Source: Lineus longissimus
Taxonomy: Eukaryota > Nemertea > Pilidiophora > Heteronemertea > Lineidae
Length of the DNA: 64,000 nt
Direction: 5' to 3'
NCBI RefSeq assembly: GCF_910592395.1
Contig: NC_088322.1
Span: 3,536,001 to 3,600,000, forward strand
Positions within the stretch are counted from its first letter, which is position 1. Each line of letters begins with the position of its first letter. The notes below the pieces were generated by a model. It did no database searches. It had not been told where the DNA came from and saw only the letters and a program-made list of their open reading frames with translations. A program made the translations under genes and the position numbers. Positions 1 to 9,576 of the stretch are shown piece after piece.

Positions 1-346
1 AGCGATAATTTACAATCTGGTGTCATATTTTTCCTCTAATATATTTTATATGTATTGTTACATACCGGACTGGTAGCCAAATTCATGCTCTGTGGACATA
101 TCGAACAAATTTGGTGAGTTTTCCGCACTTCAACAAAAATAACAAAACTGGGCCACGAATAGGAAGTTGGGACTTAGAAAATTTTCGAGACCAAATTTTT
201 ACCTTCCTTGTTGTGAACAGGAAGTTAGAAAAACGCTATGAATTCGCATTCTTGCATATTTTTGAAGGTGTGCGTTGGAAATTTAGTGTATTAGGGTGTT
301 GATATTGTTTTATGAACACATATAACTCACCCCTAACCATATAAAA
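1..346. other. Non-coding left edge with two ETS-type sites
   Basis: No convincing gene is visible. The stretch carries AGGAAGTTGGGACTTAG near 161 and AGGAAGTTAGAAAA near 219, both members of the ETS-type motif family that recurs between genes across the window. A TATAAAA-like run lies immediately before position 347, so close to the next ATG that it is unlikely to be that ATG's own TATA box. The short frame at 111-302 has low-complexity composition and no family resemblance and is not called. Confidence 0.5.
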
Positions 347-733
347 ATGAGCTGGTGGCAATATAATTCGCTCCTGGCGGTACTAAGTGTAACGCTTTGC
401 ACGCATTTCATATATTCGCAAAAACCAACTTGTAAAATATTCTCGGTGCCTTCGCGTGTTCGGATAGGAGATGTGACGACGTTGTACTGCGTTTTCACAC
501 CCAATGTTACGTTGGAGATGGAAAAGGCGTTTTACTACCGACCGAATGTAAATTCACCTAAACCAAATGTTGTAAAACGTGTCAACGATTCACTACTGGC
601 TGGACCATCCCATCCGGTTCATTCCCATTTCGCCCCTTCCCAAAATAAAAAAGGGGCGAAATGGGAAGGGGCGATATGGGAAGGGGCGAAATGGGAAGAC
701 ACCGGACCATCCACTAACTGCGCTTGCGTATGA
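347..733 (+). pseudogene. Truncated secreted Ig-like protein, interrupted by a foldback insertion
   Basis: The frame opens with a typical signal peptide (hydrophobic run LLAVLSVTLCTHFIYS, residues about 9-24). An Ig-like start follows: a Cys near residue 29, then GDVTTLYCVF, which resembles the B strand of a V-type Ig fold. The F-strand Tyr-x-Cys half is missing. From about 611 the frame runs into a low-complexity GGGGCGAAATGGGAA repeat and stops. That insert is bounded by a 9-bp direct repeat, GGACCATCC, at 602-610 and 704-712. The natural reading is an Ig-domain surface or secreted protein, possibly captured from a host, whose 3' half is lost. The domain call is by eye on half a domain. Confidence 0.45.
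602..712. repeat. Short foldback insert flanked by a 9-bp direct repeat
   Basis: The segment contains a perfect 15-bp inverted repeat (CCCATTTCGCCCCTT paired with AAGGGGCGAAATGGG) around an A-rich loop, then further GGGGCGAWATGGGAA units. Identical GGACCATCC copies sit at both edges like a target-site duplication. It disrupts the Ig-like frame around it. The family is not recognised. Confidence 0.5.
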
Positions 734-909
734 TGTGTTTGTTAGGTTTGTTTAAGTGTGGACTTTCATGTATTTATCTCATTTTTGTCAAATTTTGAAA
801 TAATCAACAATATTAACAAACTCAGGGTTCATATTTATATATCAGGGTAAGTACGGACAAACTCACATTACTGCGTACAACATCTATCCTCTACAGAACA
901 CAATCAAAC

Positions 910-1470
910 ATGGCAAGTTCAACTTTAGATAACAGAAAAAGATGTTTTGCGGATTTAACAAATGTTATTGACCTAAATGCTTGTGTCGTTAAAACAAGGG
1001 TCCTACCCCCATCATTTAATGAACATCCCCCAAACCCATTTGTTACTGAAAACAGCGCTGAAGAAGGCAACGGTGATGATTCAAACAGCGATTTTAGTGT
1101 AGGGTCACTTACGTTAGAAAGATGGCAGGAGGACTGGGAATGTTCACAATGCTGCGAATATTGTGTTGAAAGATTTGGAGAAGATGCCGTTGGCTATATC
1201 TCGCAAGGTATTTTAGTGGGGTATTTACAAAACGTCGATGATGAGGCGTTTAAGAAATTCTATGACGAAACTGCGGAAAATCACGAGTGCCTGGCATGTC
1301 AAATTAAACTGGACGAAGGTGACGGGAGGGAAGAGATGTACGAAACAGTGGTGCTACACGATAATTGTACACTGGAAGATGAAATGGGCTGCGTTGAATG
1401 TGAATTTCTCATGTCGCGCTCAAATAAACGCGACGTGCAAGTTGTAGACACGATAAAGAATTTATTGTAA
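910..1470 (+). CDS. Cys/His-rich acidic protein, unknown function
   Basis: The 186-residue protein starts at an ATG about 70 nt downstream of a TATTTATATAT box near 831. It ends next to an overlapping TAATAAAA polyadenylation signal. The first third is disordered and acidic. The rest holds regularly spaced Cys and His: C78, C81, C82, C85, H125, C127, C130, H150, C153, C161 and C164, enough ligands for two zinc ions. The N-terminal FADLTN resembles short motifs seen in mitotic regulators, but this is weak. No family is recognised. It lies directly upstream of the bZIP gene on the same strand. Confidence 0.7.
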   Translation: MASSTLDNRKRCFADLTNVIDLNACVVKTRVLPPSFNEHPPNPFVTENSAEEGNGDDSNSDFSVGSLTLERWQEDWECSQCCEYCVERFGEDAVGYISQGILVGYLQNVDDEAFKKFYDETAENHECLACQIKLDEGDGREEMYETVVLHDNCTLEDEMGCVECEFLMSRSNKRDVQVVDTIKNLL

Positions 1471-1683
1471 TAAAATATCGTATTTTTAACTTCCTGGTTA
1501 AACATTTTTATTTTTAAAACACAGACAAGGACGTCATTGTTTTTGAACTTTTCAACGTCTCAGCTGCATTTTCCCCATTTGGTGTCGGTTAGTGGCCAAC
1601 AATTGCAACAAAAAACAGTTTTGTGTATATTTTGTGTCCAGGATCATCGAAATCAATTCATTTGCATCGGAACCCTCACCAAC

Positions 1684-2304
1684 ATGACTAATAACAGCGA
1701 AAACGCATCATCAATATATTACCTTTTCGAGATGGACCTCCACAACCACCACCACCCGCGTATTAACCCACATTTCATAAAAGATGAAGGATCGGGACTA
1801 TCTGCGATTCCGGTTCCATTGGGTATGCCGATGCAATACGAGAATATAAAGCACGAAAACATCAAAACGGAGGAAATTTATTCTGCGGTAAATGCTGAAA
1901 ACACGTGTCCTATTCTCAATCCTGCTGTAACACCAAGTTCAATAGTGAAACACAAAGAAACCGTCGAAACAAGAACACCGAATGTTAAAACCGAACGTAA
2001 TATCGAAGACCTTGGCTACTGGTGTGATACGCCACCAAAAAGGATGAAAAAGACCGATTATTCATCAGCAGAACAGGCTGAAAGGATGGAACTGCGAAAG
2101 AAACGAAATCGTGAAGCTGCGGCAAAATGTCGACAACGAAAGGAGCAAAGGAGACAAGAATTGGAGGAACAAGTTGCAAGACTGGAAACTGAATTGAATG
2201 AACGTACGGACGAAGTTGACGGACTAAAACAACAAGTCGATCATTTACAGACACTTTTGTGCCTGCATGCACCTACTTGCAAAATCAAAGTTGAAGGTGA
2301 ATAA
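1684..2304 (+). CDS. AP-1/ATF-type bZIP transcription factor
   Basis: The ATG at 1684 (context ACCAACATG) gives about 206 residues. An open frame extends upstream without another convincing start. The C-terminal 72 residues are a bZIP domain. The basic region contains RKKRNREAAAKCRQRK, with the N-x2-A-A-x-K-C-R signature of Fos/Jun/ATF3 proteins. A leucine zipper follows, with heptad L/V positions. The tail LCLHAPTCKI matches the end of the zipper in Fos and ATF3 relatives, so capture from an animal host is likely. The N-terminal part is low complexity (His/Asn run, acidic patches) and could activate transcription. Expected sites are TGACTCA or TGACGTCA. A perfect TGACGTCA occurs twice in the tandem repeat at 58.4-59.0 kb. 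Polyadenylation signals AATAAA follow at 2302 and 2346. Confidence 0.9.
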   Translation: MTNNSENASSIYYLFEMDLHNHHHPRINPHFIKDEGSGLSAIPVPLGMPMQYENIKHENIKTEEIYSAVNAENTCPILNPAVTPSSIVKHKETVETRTPNVKTERNIEDLGYWCDTPPKRMKKTDYSSAEQAERMELRKKRNREAAAKCRQRKEQRRQELEEQVARLETELNERTDEVDGLKQQVDHLQTLLCLHAPTCKIKVEGE

Positions 2305-2384
2305 TAAACTATAAAAAATGAATACTTTGTAAAATTATAAATTGTGAATAAAATCAAACTAAAAATATATATAATAATAACACG

Positions 2385-2870
2385 TATTTTATTAGTACTT
2401 CCTTATGGAACCATAATATAATTTCTACATCCTTATCGGTTTGGCATTCGCATATACCACATACCCAAAACCTGTAAAATCACCTACCCGGAAGTAAAAA
2501 TACAATAGAAAATGTATTGCAACACGCTAACTTCCTCTTCAACTACCCTTACACATTTGGTCGATTTGTGTAAGGGTAAATTTTACAATGGCGAAAGGGA
2601 AGTTAGACATTTTATATAAATCCATGTACTGATATTCCGGAAGTTAGAAAAAAAGTCAGTTATCGTTCCACGATCAAAGCTGCGATGTCTGTGTCCATCA
2701 CAATGCTTCCTTCTACCTCCATATCATTGAGGAAGTTTAAAAGATGTACACAAAAATGTATTACAACACCGTAACATCCGGAAAAAAGTCGCCCGAGTGG
2801 GAGTATGATTTTTTCCACCTTCGATACACCATCTCCTGAAGAGGAAGTTAGAAATTTAAATTCATAGTAC
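2385..2870. promoter_or_regulatory. ETS-site module with a stem-loop (module 1)
   Basis: About eight GGAAG/CTTCC ETS-type sites lie here, including ACCCGGAAGT near 2487 and AGGAAGTTAG near 2847. Between TAACTTCCTCTTCAA and GGGAAGTTAGACAT is a perfect 11-bp stem, 2545-2555 paired with 2567-2577, around the spacer TTTGGTCGATT. The same order recurs in unrelated intergenic regions with a different stem sequence but a similar GGTCGAT spacer. A second, weaker half-module with AATGTATTACAAC lies at 2730-2850. No coding capacity is evident. Confidence 0.6.
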
Positions 2871-2992
2871 ATTTGGACTTAGAGAATTTTCACCAAAATA
2901 TTTTTTGACTCTGAACAAGGAAGTTGGGATTGTAAAATATTTTTCATTGTATTTCAATCAAAATTTATAATTTTCCATGTGGGCGGTATATT

Positions 2993-3395
2993 CTAAACAT
3001 CTGAATTGTCAATAATTTCTTGTAGTTCTTCGAATAAATCTTCATGATAATCTAAATCGTCTGTGTATATTGTTACTTCTGGTGGTAGGAATTCGATATC
3101 GGGGTCCTGAATGGATTCTGCATCACTACCACTGTCCACTGGTTCTTCACCGGGTTCTTCTACTTTAGCCGCTGCTGACGTTTCGCTGTCAGACCAATCC
3201 CCACCCAATTCTGCGGGAACCACAGAAGGTGAGAACCCAGGTGATAGCGGTGATCTTGGTCTTTGCGTTGATTCGGGTGGTGGCGATGGTGTCCTACTTC
3301 TTGTGTAAAGTGGATAATACGGTGAACGGGGTTTATATCTTTCGTCTATGCGAATGTATCTGCCTGTGTCGATAGAAAATCGTCGTAAATTAACT
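2993..3395 (-). pseudogene. ATG-less acidic coding tail overlapping the end of the 1567-aa gene
   Basis: On the minus strand a frame of about 130 codons stays open from roughly 3395 to 2993 with no ATG. Its first residues overlap the last codons of the 1567-aa gene in a different frame. It encodes an Arg/Ser/Pro stretch (YYPLYTRSRTPSPPP-like) and then a strongly acidic tail (DLDYHEDLFEELQEIID), which looks like real protein. It is either the displaced C-terminus of the large protein after a 1-nt indel near 3350-3395, or an alternative 3' exon: TTTTCTATCGACACAG just before the overlap could be a splice acceptor. It is not called as an independent gene. Confidence 0.5.
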
Positions 3396-6300
3396 TATCA
3401 TTGTTCATCTCCTCCTCGCGATTCACCATATTATCTACTTCACGACTTGTAGGCGTATTTGTATACCACTTGTGTTCATCTAAAGAGGTTTGTTCAAATT
3501 GCTTGGTGATTCGTTCCATCAACTCCGCCGTTGTTGTTTTACTAACGTATGCATCGGGTTTGAGTTTGGAAGTGAAAGAAATCGGTTTCGCGGCCTCCAG
3601 GACGACATCTCTTGTGCTCTCGACTTCTGTGAGTGTATCCTGTAGGAAATTTCTGTCGATTAATACGTTTTCATCGTCACAGAATCTTTTAATCGAGTCC
3701 TGCACTTCTGTATCACTCAGCCTTAAGTCGTCGTCGTCGTCAGAATCGGGCAACGCTGTTCGCAGTCCAATATCAATTTCACTTCCTTCGGACTTTGTTT
3801 CGATTTCAACCTCTGTTTTAACTTCCGGTTCAGTTGGTTGTTCTATCGGTTGTACGGCTTCTGGGTCAGTATCTGGATCAGAGTCGGGGTCATCTCCAGA
3901 TTCTGTTTCAGATTCTGTCTCTGCACCTGTTTCTTCAGACTCAGACTCTGTTTCGGTCTCTCCCTCACCCTCAGACTCTGTTTCCGATTCTGACTCTGTT
4001 TCTGGCTCAGGCTCTGGCTCAGGTTCGGGTTCTGGTTGTGGCTCTTGTAAAGCACTTCGCGCTGCAGCTACCACCATGTCTATATGCGATGCAACGTTCA
4101 GAGGTCTGTTACCCGTATCTGCTGGCCTTCTTACGTGAATTTGCACCAAGTCGTCTATGTCAGCGCCGTTTTCTGAAACATACTCGTCTAGATAGCCCAC
4201 AATATCGATCATCTCAGCTTCGTCGTTAGAGTGTTGCGTGTACATCAAATCCTTCCTCTTTTCATTCTTTGGTGTCTCTGGTTTGTTTAGAACAGAATCG
4301 TCAAGAGAAAAGAGAAAATTATTACCACTTTCTGCCCATTTCAACGCCAATTTGCTAAGTGAATAAACGAATCGCGTTGACCAGAACTCCGGTTCCATTA
4401 ACGCAGCCAATTCACCCATGGTGATTGATCCTGTGTCATATGTGTTGTTCATAAACAGAGACAACCTATTACTGAGAAGCGTCATCACATCTTCTACGTT
4501 GCTCACGTGTATCAATTTATCCCTACTCTCCTGAGTGTATTTCTCAACTGCGTCAGGTTCAAAGGGATCGCTAGCCGTTTGTCCATCTCCACTCTCACAT
4601 GGCGAAGGATACATGTAAGCATTGCGATACACGTTAAGTGTCGCGATAAGTTTACCCACCACCATAAATTTAGGTTTGGCCGCTTCGTTATCGATAACGT
4701 ATTGTGGTACCACGTCTTCGATTCGTGTGTTTAAACTTATCGCGTACAGCCTCCTATTCGATCCCATGGAGTTGTTTTCCCATCCGCCTGTGCAGAAGCC
4801 ACGTTTACCCATTTTCGCACCAACCTCACTCGTGAACTTGTCGCTGAGCACACGACCTTTACCACCATCGGCATCGAGCAAAAGTTGACAGAGATCCAAA
4901 ATATCGAGTTTCATATACAATATGGCCTCCACCAGGAAACCGTTCATAAATGAGAACCAGTTTTGCTTATTTTTTGCGTTGTTCGAATAATGTGGGAAAG
5001 GAGCAGGCGTATTTGCAAGCACTTCAGCCCACAGTACCGTAGCCACAGTGGACTTGTTGCTTTTCGCAGAGTTGTCGCCGTTCAATTCTCTAGATTGTCT
5101 GAGTGATTCCATTACCTGTGTCAAATGCTCGCCAAGAGTTGAATCGTCGGCTGCCATACCGGTCACCAAACCCTTTGTATAGAATAGTGTATGCAAAGCA
5201 CACGCTCCTTCTTTCTGTAAACCTGTCCCGGTGTCTTTATGTTGCTGAGAATCTACCGAATGGCTGACTGTTTTGTCTTCGGGAAACTGGAAATCAATTT
5301 TCGTCTTTTTCGCAGCATTTTTCTTATCCTTATGCGACTGAATATCTTCATTGCGGATTTTCGCCACATTTTCGATAAAGACTCTGGTAATAGCGTGAAA
5401 AAACGAATCGCTGTCTTCCAAATTGGAAACGTCTCTTGGACTATTCTTTAGAGTGTTCATTCTCGTGTCAAATTCCATAGCCAGGGTATTGGACAGTAAT
5501 TTGATGATGGCTTCGCACAATTTCATCGACAATTCGCCTACACTGTCTTCGCTGGTCGCGTCACGAATACCATTATCAGGATTGGACAAAATATTCGGCG
5601 TATTGACCTTTTCCCTCGAACCGGTCGCAAACACCCTGTCGTCCATGATACTACAAAACATGACCGATTTCGCGGGGTCATGGCCAAAAAGCTGCATGAG
5701 TGTTTTGGCAAACGGCAACACCTTATTCGTATCGAGGGTGTTTATCGAAGACGAGTTTTTCAACTCTAATGTTGTGACGCTTTCGAGAGAAATCACAAGT
5801 TTCAGAAAACTCCAAAATTTCGAATGTCTCACATCCGGCGTATCGTCCTTCTGCCTGGAGTTCAAAAAATCACAAGTGTCCTTGTACACAGTCGACAGAG
5901 AAATCACATCGCCACTTTTCAATCGAATATTGGTCATGCATTTGTTCACTGTGCCATCGAAAATCCCCATCGCTTCCAAGTACCTAGGTTTCACAGATTC
6001 AGCGTAGGCCTTGTAGAAATTCGCATCCCACCACGAAAGCAAATCACCAATGTATGTAGGTACCCTCACAGCCACAGTTTCGTGTTGATAAATGCTCTCC
6101 ATGTTGCGCGGGGTGATTGGTAGCAGTTGGGCGCTGTCACCACTTTTCCATCTTTCGAATGAACGCCCGAATCCACCTTTGATATCGTAGAAATTTTCCA
6201 TCTTTCTGATATTATCGACATATGTGTTAAATCTCAAGCTGTCTCTTGTCCTATTTCGATATACCCACTTTCGCTCCAATATTCCCCTGTCTTTCGGTTT

Positions 6301-8049
6301 TTCTTTTTTCCAAGTCTGATCGGTCTCCAACACGTAGGAAGCGAACAACATGATCGAATCCACTCTTCTTGCCATTTCGTCTAGAATATTATCATCACTT
6401 TCAGCCACGATCCAATAGACTGTCTGATTTTTGTCTTTGGCTATTCTATCGGGACTATTGCTCGCAAAAGTGGGCATGGGAAGGCGTTTTTCTTCGATTT
6501 CCTTCGCGAACCAAGTTTTCAAATTGTTTATGTGATATTTCACAAACTCCAACAGATTGACACCTTCAAATGTTTCTTTGTCGTGCTCTGTAGAGAACAA
6601 TTCCTTCCAAAATCCACGTCCGTCGAGTAGGGCACCGATTCCGCCTTCGCAAGTCCAACCGTTTCTTGGGGGAACATTTTGCAACATGTCATGACCGTCG
6701 AAAAACTTTTTTACCATTAGGCGAACCATCACGTCGACCCTTTCGAACACTTGAGTATATCTCATCAGATTTCCTAACTTCCTCTTCATGTAGTCATTTA
6801 CCAATAACGGATTTATACTCTGATTTTTGAACGACGTGTTCAAGCCACCCACGAGACAGCTGTCGGATAATACTGTGATAAAACGGATTAACTCCAACGA
6901 AGACCAGGTATGTATGGAAATTTGTTCATTTGATCCGTCTGTCCATTGTTTTATTTTTCCGTACACTTTGGCACATCTTTCGACCATGTTGGTCTTGACG
7001 TTGTTGATTTGTTTGAAATAGTCATCTAGAAATCCCATGTGCGTACTCACACCGTAGTCAGATTTTAACGTGTTGTAGGAATACTCCACAAAGTGAGGGT
7101 TGGCACTAGAAACAAACAGTGTAGGCAAGTCTTCGAAATTCGCCGGTAAATTCGTGTTGAAAATGCCCAAGTACCGATATAGCTTATAGGCGTCGCCACC
7201 ACCGCCCTGAGCACCGATGGTCGATAGGTCTGGCTTATTGGCAAATTCGTTGGTCATGTGAAGTACCCTTTCGAAAAACATGCCCAATTCATTCTGTAAA
7301 TCGGGCATAGACTCCTCCACCAGTGATTTGATCGCTGTACGTGTACCTTTGATTATATTTTGCATATCTTTCTCAACAAACGACTCCGTAAAGCTGTGAA
7401 TGAGATATTCGAAATTTTTGCAACTCGTGTACTGTTGTTTGTCCCTTTCGTCATCCAGTTTTGCGTTTCTGTCAATTTGGTCCCTATTCGTAACTGCACT
7501 GGTGGCCGTGGACAACAGGGGGTCGTCAGTTTTACGGTTGTATCCCTTTTGACTCGGGGCCAATTTCACGATGTCTTTTTTCTGACTTTGTGTCAATAAG
7601 GTATTTCGTAATTTTGATGGAAACGAATCAATTTCACTGACACACGTTTCTAACTTATTCGCAATTTCATTGAGTAGGATCAACGCCGTCGGTCTGTCGT
7701 ACATGCTACTTTGGGTCCCAGCAGATATGGCCAACTCCTCGGATTGTAAGCGGAACATTTCGCCAAAAGTTATAATATCATTCACATACACGAGCAACAC
7801 TTTGATGAGGGAAGTGAGATTTTTCACAGATTTCGATCGCTTGTCAAAATCTTCTATCAATTTCTTGATTTTCGCACGCTTGTTTACTTCCAAGTGTTGT
7901 TGATACGTCTTTACCAGTGCATCGGAATAAATTCCACAACCGTTGAGAAATTCAGAAGGGCCATTTTTATTCGCCACAACACTATTGGCGATTTCCACGA
8001 GTTTTGCATTCAAAGTGAACGAGTGAGATTCGATAAATTTCGTACCCAT
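3346..8049 (-). CDS. 1567-residue structural-type protein (candidate major capsid or large tegument protein)
   Basis: This is the longest frame in the window. The ATG at 8047-8049 lies inside the 3' end of the divergent-pair partner upstream (40-nt overlap), typical of compact viral gene blocks. Residues 1 to about 1350 look globular and mostly helical, with no signal peptide or membrane segment. The last 200 residues hold a Glu/Pro then Glu/Ser/Thr repeat tract (EPEPEPEPETESESE type) and further acidic sequence. Length fits the major capsid proteins of herpesviruses (about 1300-1600 residues), but no diagnostic motif is visible by eye. A large tegument or scaffold-type protein is equally open. 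The TAG stop at 3346 is overlapped by a frame that looks like a continuation. Confidence 0.8.
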   Translation of the reverse strand: MGTKFIESHSFTLNAKLVEIANSVVANKNGPSEFLNGCGIYSDALVKTYQQHLEVNKRAKIKKLIEDFDKRSKSVKNLTSLIKVLLVYVNDIITFGEMFRLQSEELAISAGTQSSMYDRPTALILLNEIANKLETCVSEIDSFPSKLRNTLLTQSQKKDIVKLAPSQKGYNRKTDDPLLSTATSAVTNRDQIDRNAKLDDERDKQQYTSCKNFEYLIHSFTESFVEKDMQNIIKGTRTAIKSLVEESMPDLQNELGMFFERVLHMTNEFANKPDLSTIGAQGGGGDAYKLYRYLGIFNTNLPANFEDLPTLFVSSANPHFVEYSYNTLKSDYGVSTHMGFLDDYFKQINNVKTNMVERCAKVYGKIKQWTDGSNEQISIHTWSSLELIRFITVLSDSCLVGGLNTSFKNQSINPLLVNDYMKRKLGNLMRYTQVFERVDVMVRLMVKKFFDGHDMLQNVPPRNGWTCEGGIGALLDGRGFWKELFSTEHDKETFEGVNLLEFVKYHINNLKTWFAKEIEEKRLPMPTFASNSPDRIAKDKNQTVYWIVAESDDNILDEMARRVDSIMLFASYVLETDQTWKKEKPKDRGILERKWVYRNRTRDSLRFNTYVDNIRKMENFYDIKGGFGRSFERWKSGDSAQLLPITPRNMESIYQHETVAVRVPTYIGDLLSWWDANFYKAYAESVKPRYLEAMGIFDGTVNKCMTNIRLKSGDVISLSTVYKDTCDFLNSRQKDDTPDVRHSKFWSFLKLVISLESVTTLELKNSSSINTLDTNKVLPFAKTLMQLFGHDPAKSVMFCSIMDDRVFATGSREKVNTPNILSNPDNGIRDATSEDSVGELSMKLCEAIIKLLSNTLAMEFDTRMNTLKNSPRDVSNLEDSDSFFHAITRVFIENVAKIRNEDIQSHKDKKNAAKKTKIDFQFPEDKTVSHSVDSQQHKDTGTGLQKEGACALHTLFYTKGLVTGMAADDSTLGEHLTQVMESLRQSRELNGDNSAKSNKSTVATVLWAEVLANTPAPFPHYSNNAKNKQNWFSFMNGFLVEAILYMKLDILDLCQLLLDADGGKGRVLSDKFTSEVGAKMGKRGFCTGGWENNSMGSNRRLYAISLNTRIEDVVPQYVIDNEAAKPKFMVVGKLIATLNVYRNAYMYPSPCESGDGQTASDPFEPDAVEKYTQESRDKLIHVSNVEDVMTLLSNRLSLFMNNTYDTGSITMGELAALMEPEFWSTRFVYSLSKLALKWAESGNNFLFSLDDSVLNKPETPKNEKRKDLMYTQHSNDEAEMIDIVGYLDEYVSENGADIDDLVQIHVRRPADTGNRPLNVASHIDMVVAAARSALQEPQPEPEPEPEPEPETESESETESEGEGETETESESEETGAETESETESGDDPDSDPDTDPEAVQPIEQPTEPEVKTEVEIETKSEGSEIDIGLRTALPDSDDDDDLRLSDTEVQDSIKRFCDDENVLIDRNFLQDTLTEVESTRDVVLEAAKPISFTSKLKPDAYVSKTTTAELMERITKQFEQTSLDEHKWYTNTPTSREVDNMVNREEEMNNDKLIYDDFLSTQADTFA

Positions 8050-8774
8050 GTCCCTTTTCCATTTTTCGGCCTTTTCAATTCGGTACTCGTGTAGAGTACA
8101 TTGACCTTTTTAAATTTATTCAAAATGGCGGTCGGGAGTTTATTTGTCAGAATTGTTGGGATGTTTGGCGATTCGGACATATAAGTAGAACTGTCCAAAG
8201 CGGGCAACGATAACAAAGCTACACGCCACGCAATAGATGGGAAGTGGTTTTCGGAGATTGTGCGGTTGAATTCTGCGTTTGGACACTTGTGATCTGAGAT
8301 ATAAGCACAATTTTTCTCCACAAAGGTCTTGTAGTAGATATTCGTGCCATCTTTTTCGATTAGAAACAAATGTATGTAAGGGCAACATGGTCTGCGAGGT
8401 ACAAAAACCTGTAAGCTGTCCGACCTGCTAGAATAGGTGACAAAAATCCCCGTTGATGACCAAACAGATTTATCGTCCAAGAGATAAGTGCCCGTGTGAA
8501 CTCCGAAAGCATCTGTGACCTGGTGAATCTTTTCAAATTTATCCCCGCCACCACCACCACCACCGCTGTTTATCAATTTATCCACCACGTCTGTCTGCGA
8601 AGTAGTCGATCCGTGGTAGGCCTTCATTTCGTAAAGTATCCCATAATCAGAATAATTTACATTAGGCTCGTCCCACTGCTCAGGGCCTTGTAAATTTCCG
8701 GACAGGTACCACTGCGAACCAGGCACGTAGGCTGAGCGAGTTTCCATAGCCGCTACCGCTGCTGTACTGGCCAT
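8010..8774 (-). CDS. 254-aa protein, unknown, head-to-head with the 250-aa gene
   Basis: The ATG complement is at 8772-8774, one base from the ATG of the divergent gene at 8776. The end overlaps the 1567-aa gene by 40 nt, so the two are probably co-transcribed. The protein has an Ala/Met-rich start, a seven-Gly run near residue 70, and a Cys-containing middle (RRPCCPYIHLFLIEKDG). There is no signal peptide or membrane span. Position next to the largest structural-type gene suggests a virion or capsid accessory role, which is inference only. Confidence 0.75.
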   Translation of the reverse strand: MASTAAVAAMETRSAYVPGSQWYLSGNLQGPEQWDEPNVNYSDYGILYEMKAYHGSTTSQTDVVDKLINSGGGGGGGDKFEKIHQVTDAFGVHTGTYLLDDKSVWSSTGIFVTYSSRSDSLQVFVPRRPCCPYIHLFLIEKDGTNIYYKTFVEKNCAYISDHKCPNAEFNRTISENHFPSIAWRVALLSLPALDSSTYMSESPNIPTILTNKLPTAILNKFKKVNVLYTSTELKRPKNGKGTWVRNLSNLTRSL

Positions 8775-8775
8775 A

Positions 8776-9528
8776 ATGTTCGACGCAGATGATTTTTTAG
8801 CATGTATTACGGTAGACTACGATGCCGTTGTGGGTAACATGGAAAATGAAATGGCCAAGATAAACTCGGTGCGACGTAAATATGTAAAAAATGGCAAGAG
8901 ACACTTTTCGATGGACGAAATAACTGCTAGCACTTGCAAGCGGGCACGAATAGATGTCGAACACACGAATTCGTTGTATAAGAAAGGTCACTACAATTAC
9001 AAGAGTACCAAATGGATCACTAAGGTTGAAAATGAAAATAAAAATCGAAAAAGACAGGCTACGTGGAAGATTTCAGATCATCCACCTGTTAAAAAATCCA
9101 TCACAAACATGGAAAATCTCGAAAAAAATCAAGACGTCTATTTCACAGTGAACCTAATCGAACAGGTTCGCGTGTACATGTTTAAAGCCACGTCGGAACC
9201 GAGTTTAATAAACCGTGGATCCATTTGGGATAATAAAAGCAAAACTTGTGGTGACGGCGTTACTTATGAGAACGAAGACGCGTTCTTGAATTCGTGTGCC
9301 TCCTTTACGCAAAATTCATCCAGCAGACAAGTTATGTGCAGCAGAGATCCCAACGGTACTGCTACTGTGTATAAGGTGGCCCCTCGAAATTTAAACATGA
9401 CAGCCAATCTTGGTATGAATATCTGCGGTGAAGATGTGTTAGCCTCTAATTCCTCTGAAAATACCATCATCGGTGGTTATAGTGTGAAAACGAATAAAAA
9501 ATCGTCCTCATCGACGAACAGCTGTTAA
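8776..9528 (+). CDS. 250-aa basic protein, unknown
   Basis: The ATG at 8776 is separated by a single base from the opposite start codon, so each gene's promoter must lie inside the other's coding region. The N-terminal half is basic (KRARID, NRKRQATWK patches that could act as nuclear localisation signals). The C-terminal half is Ser/Asn-rich with scattered Cys. No family is recognised. The next gene on the same strand starts about 48 nt after the stop. Confidence 0.7.
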   Translation: MFDADDFLACITVDYDAVVGNMENEMAKINSVRRKYVKNGKRHFSMDEITASTCKRARIDVEHTNSLYKKGHYNYKSTKWITKVENENKNRKRQATWKISDHPPVKKSITNMENLEKNQDVYFTVNLIEQVRVYMFKATSEPSLINRGSIWDNKSKTCGDGVTYENEDAFLNSCASFTQNSSSRQVMCSRDPNGTATVYKVAPRNLNMTANLGMNICGEDVLASNSSENTIIGGYSVKTNKKSSSSTNSC

Positions 9529-9576
9529 AAGTTTTTCAAAACCGATCCAAATCAGACTTTTCAAATCAATGTCAAT

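Noticed and set aside
3401-4138. 245-codon plus-strand Ser-rich frame
   Set aside because: Antisense shadow of the Glu/Ser repeat tract of the 1567-aa gene.
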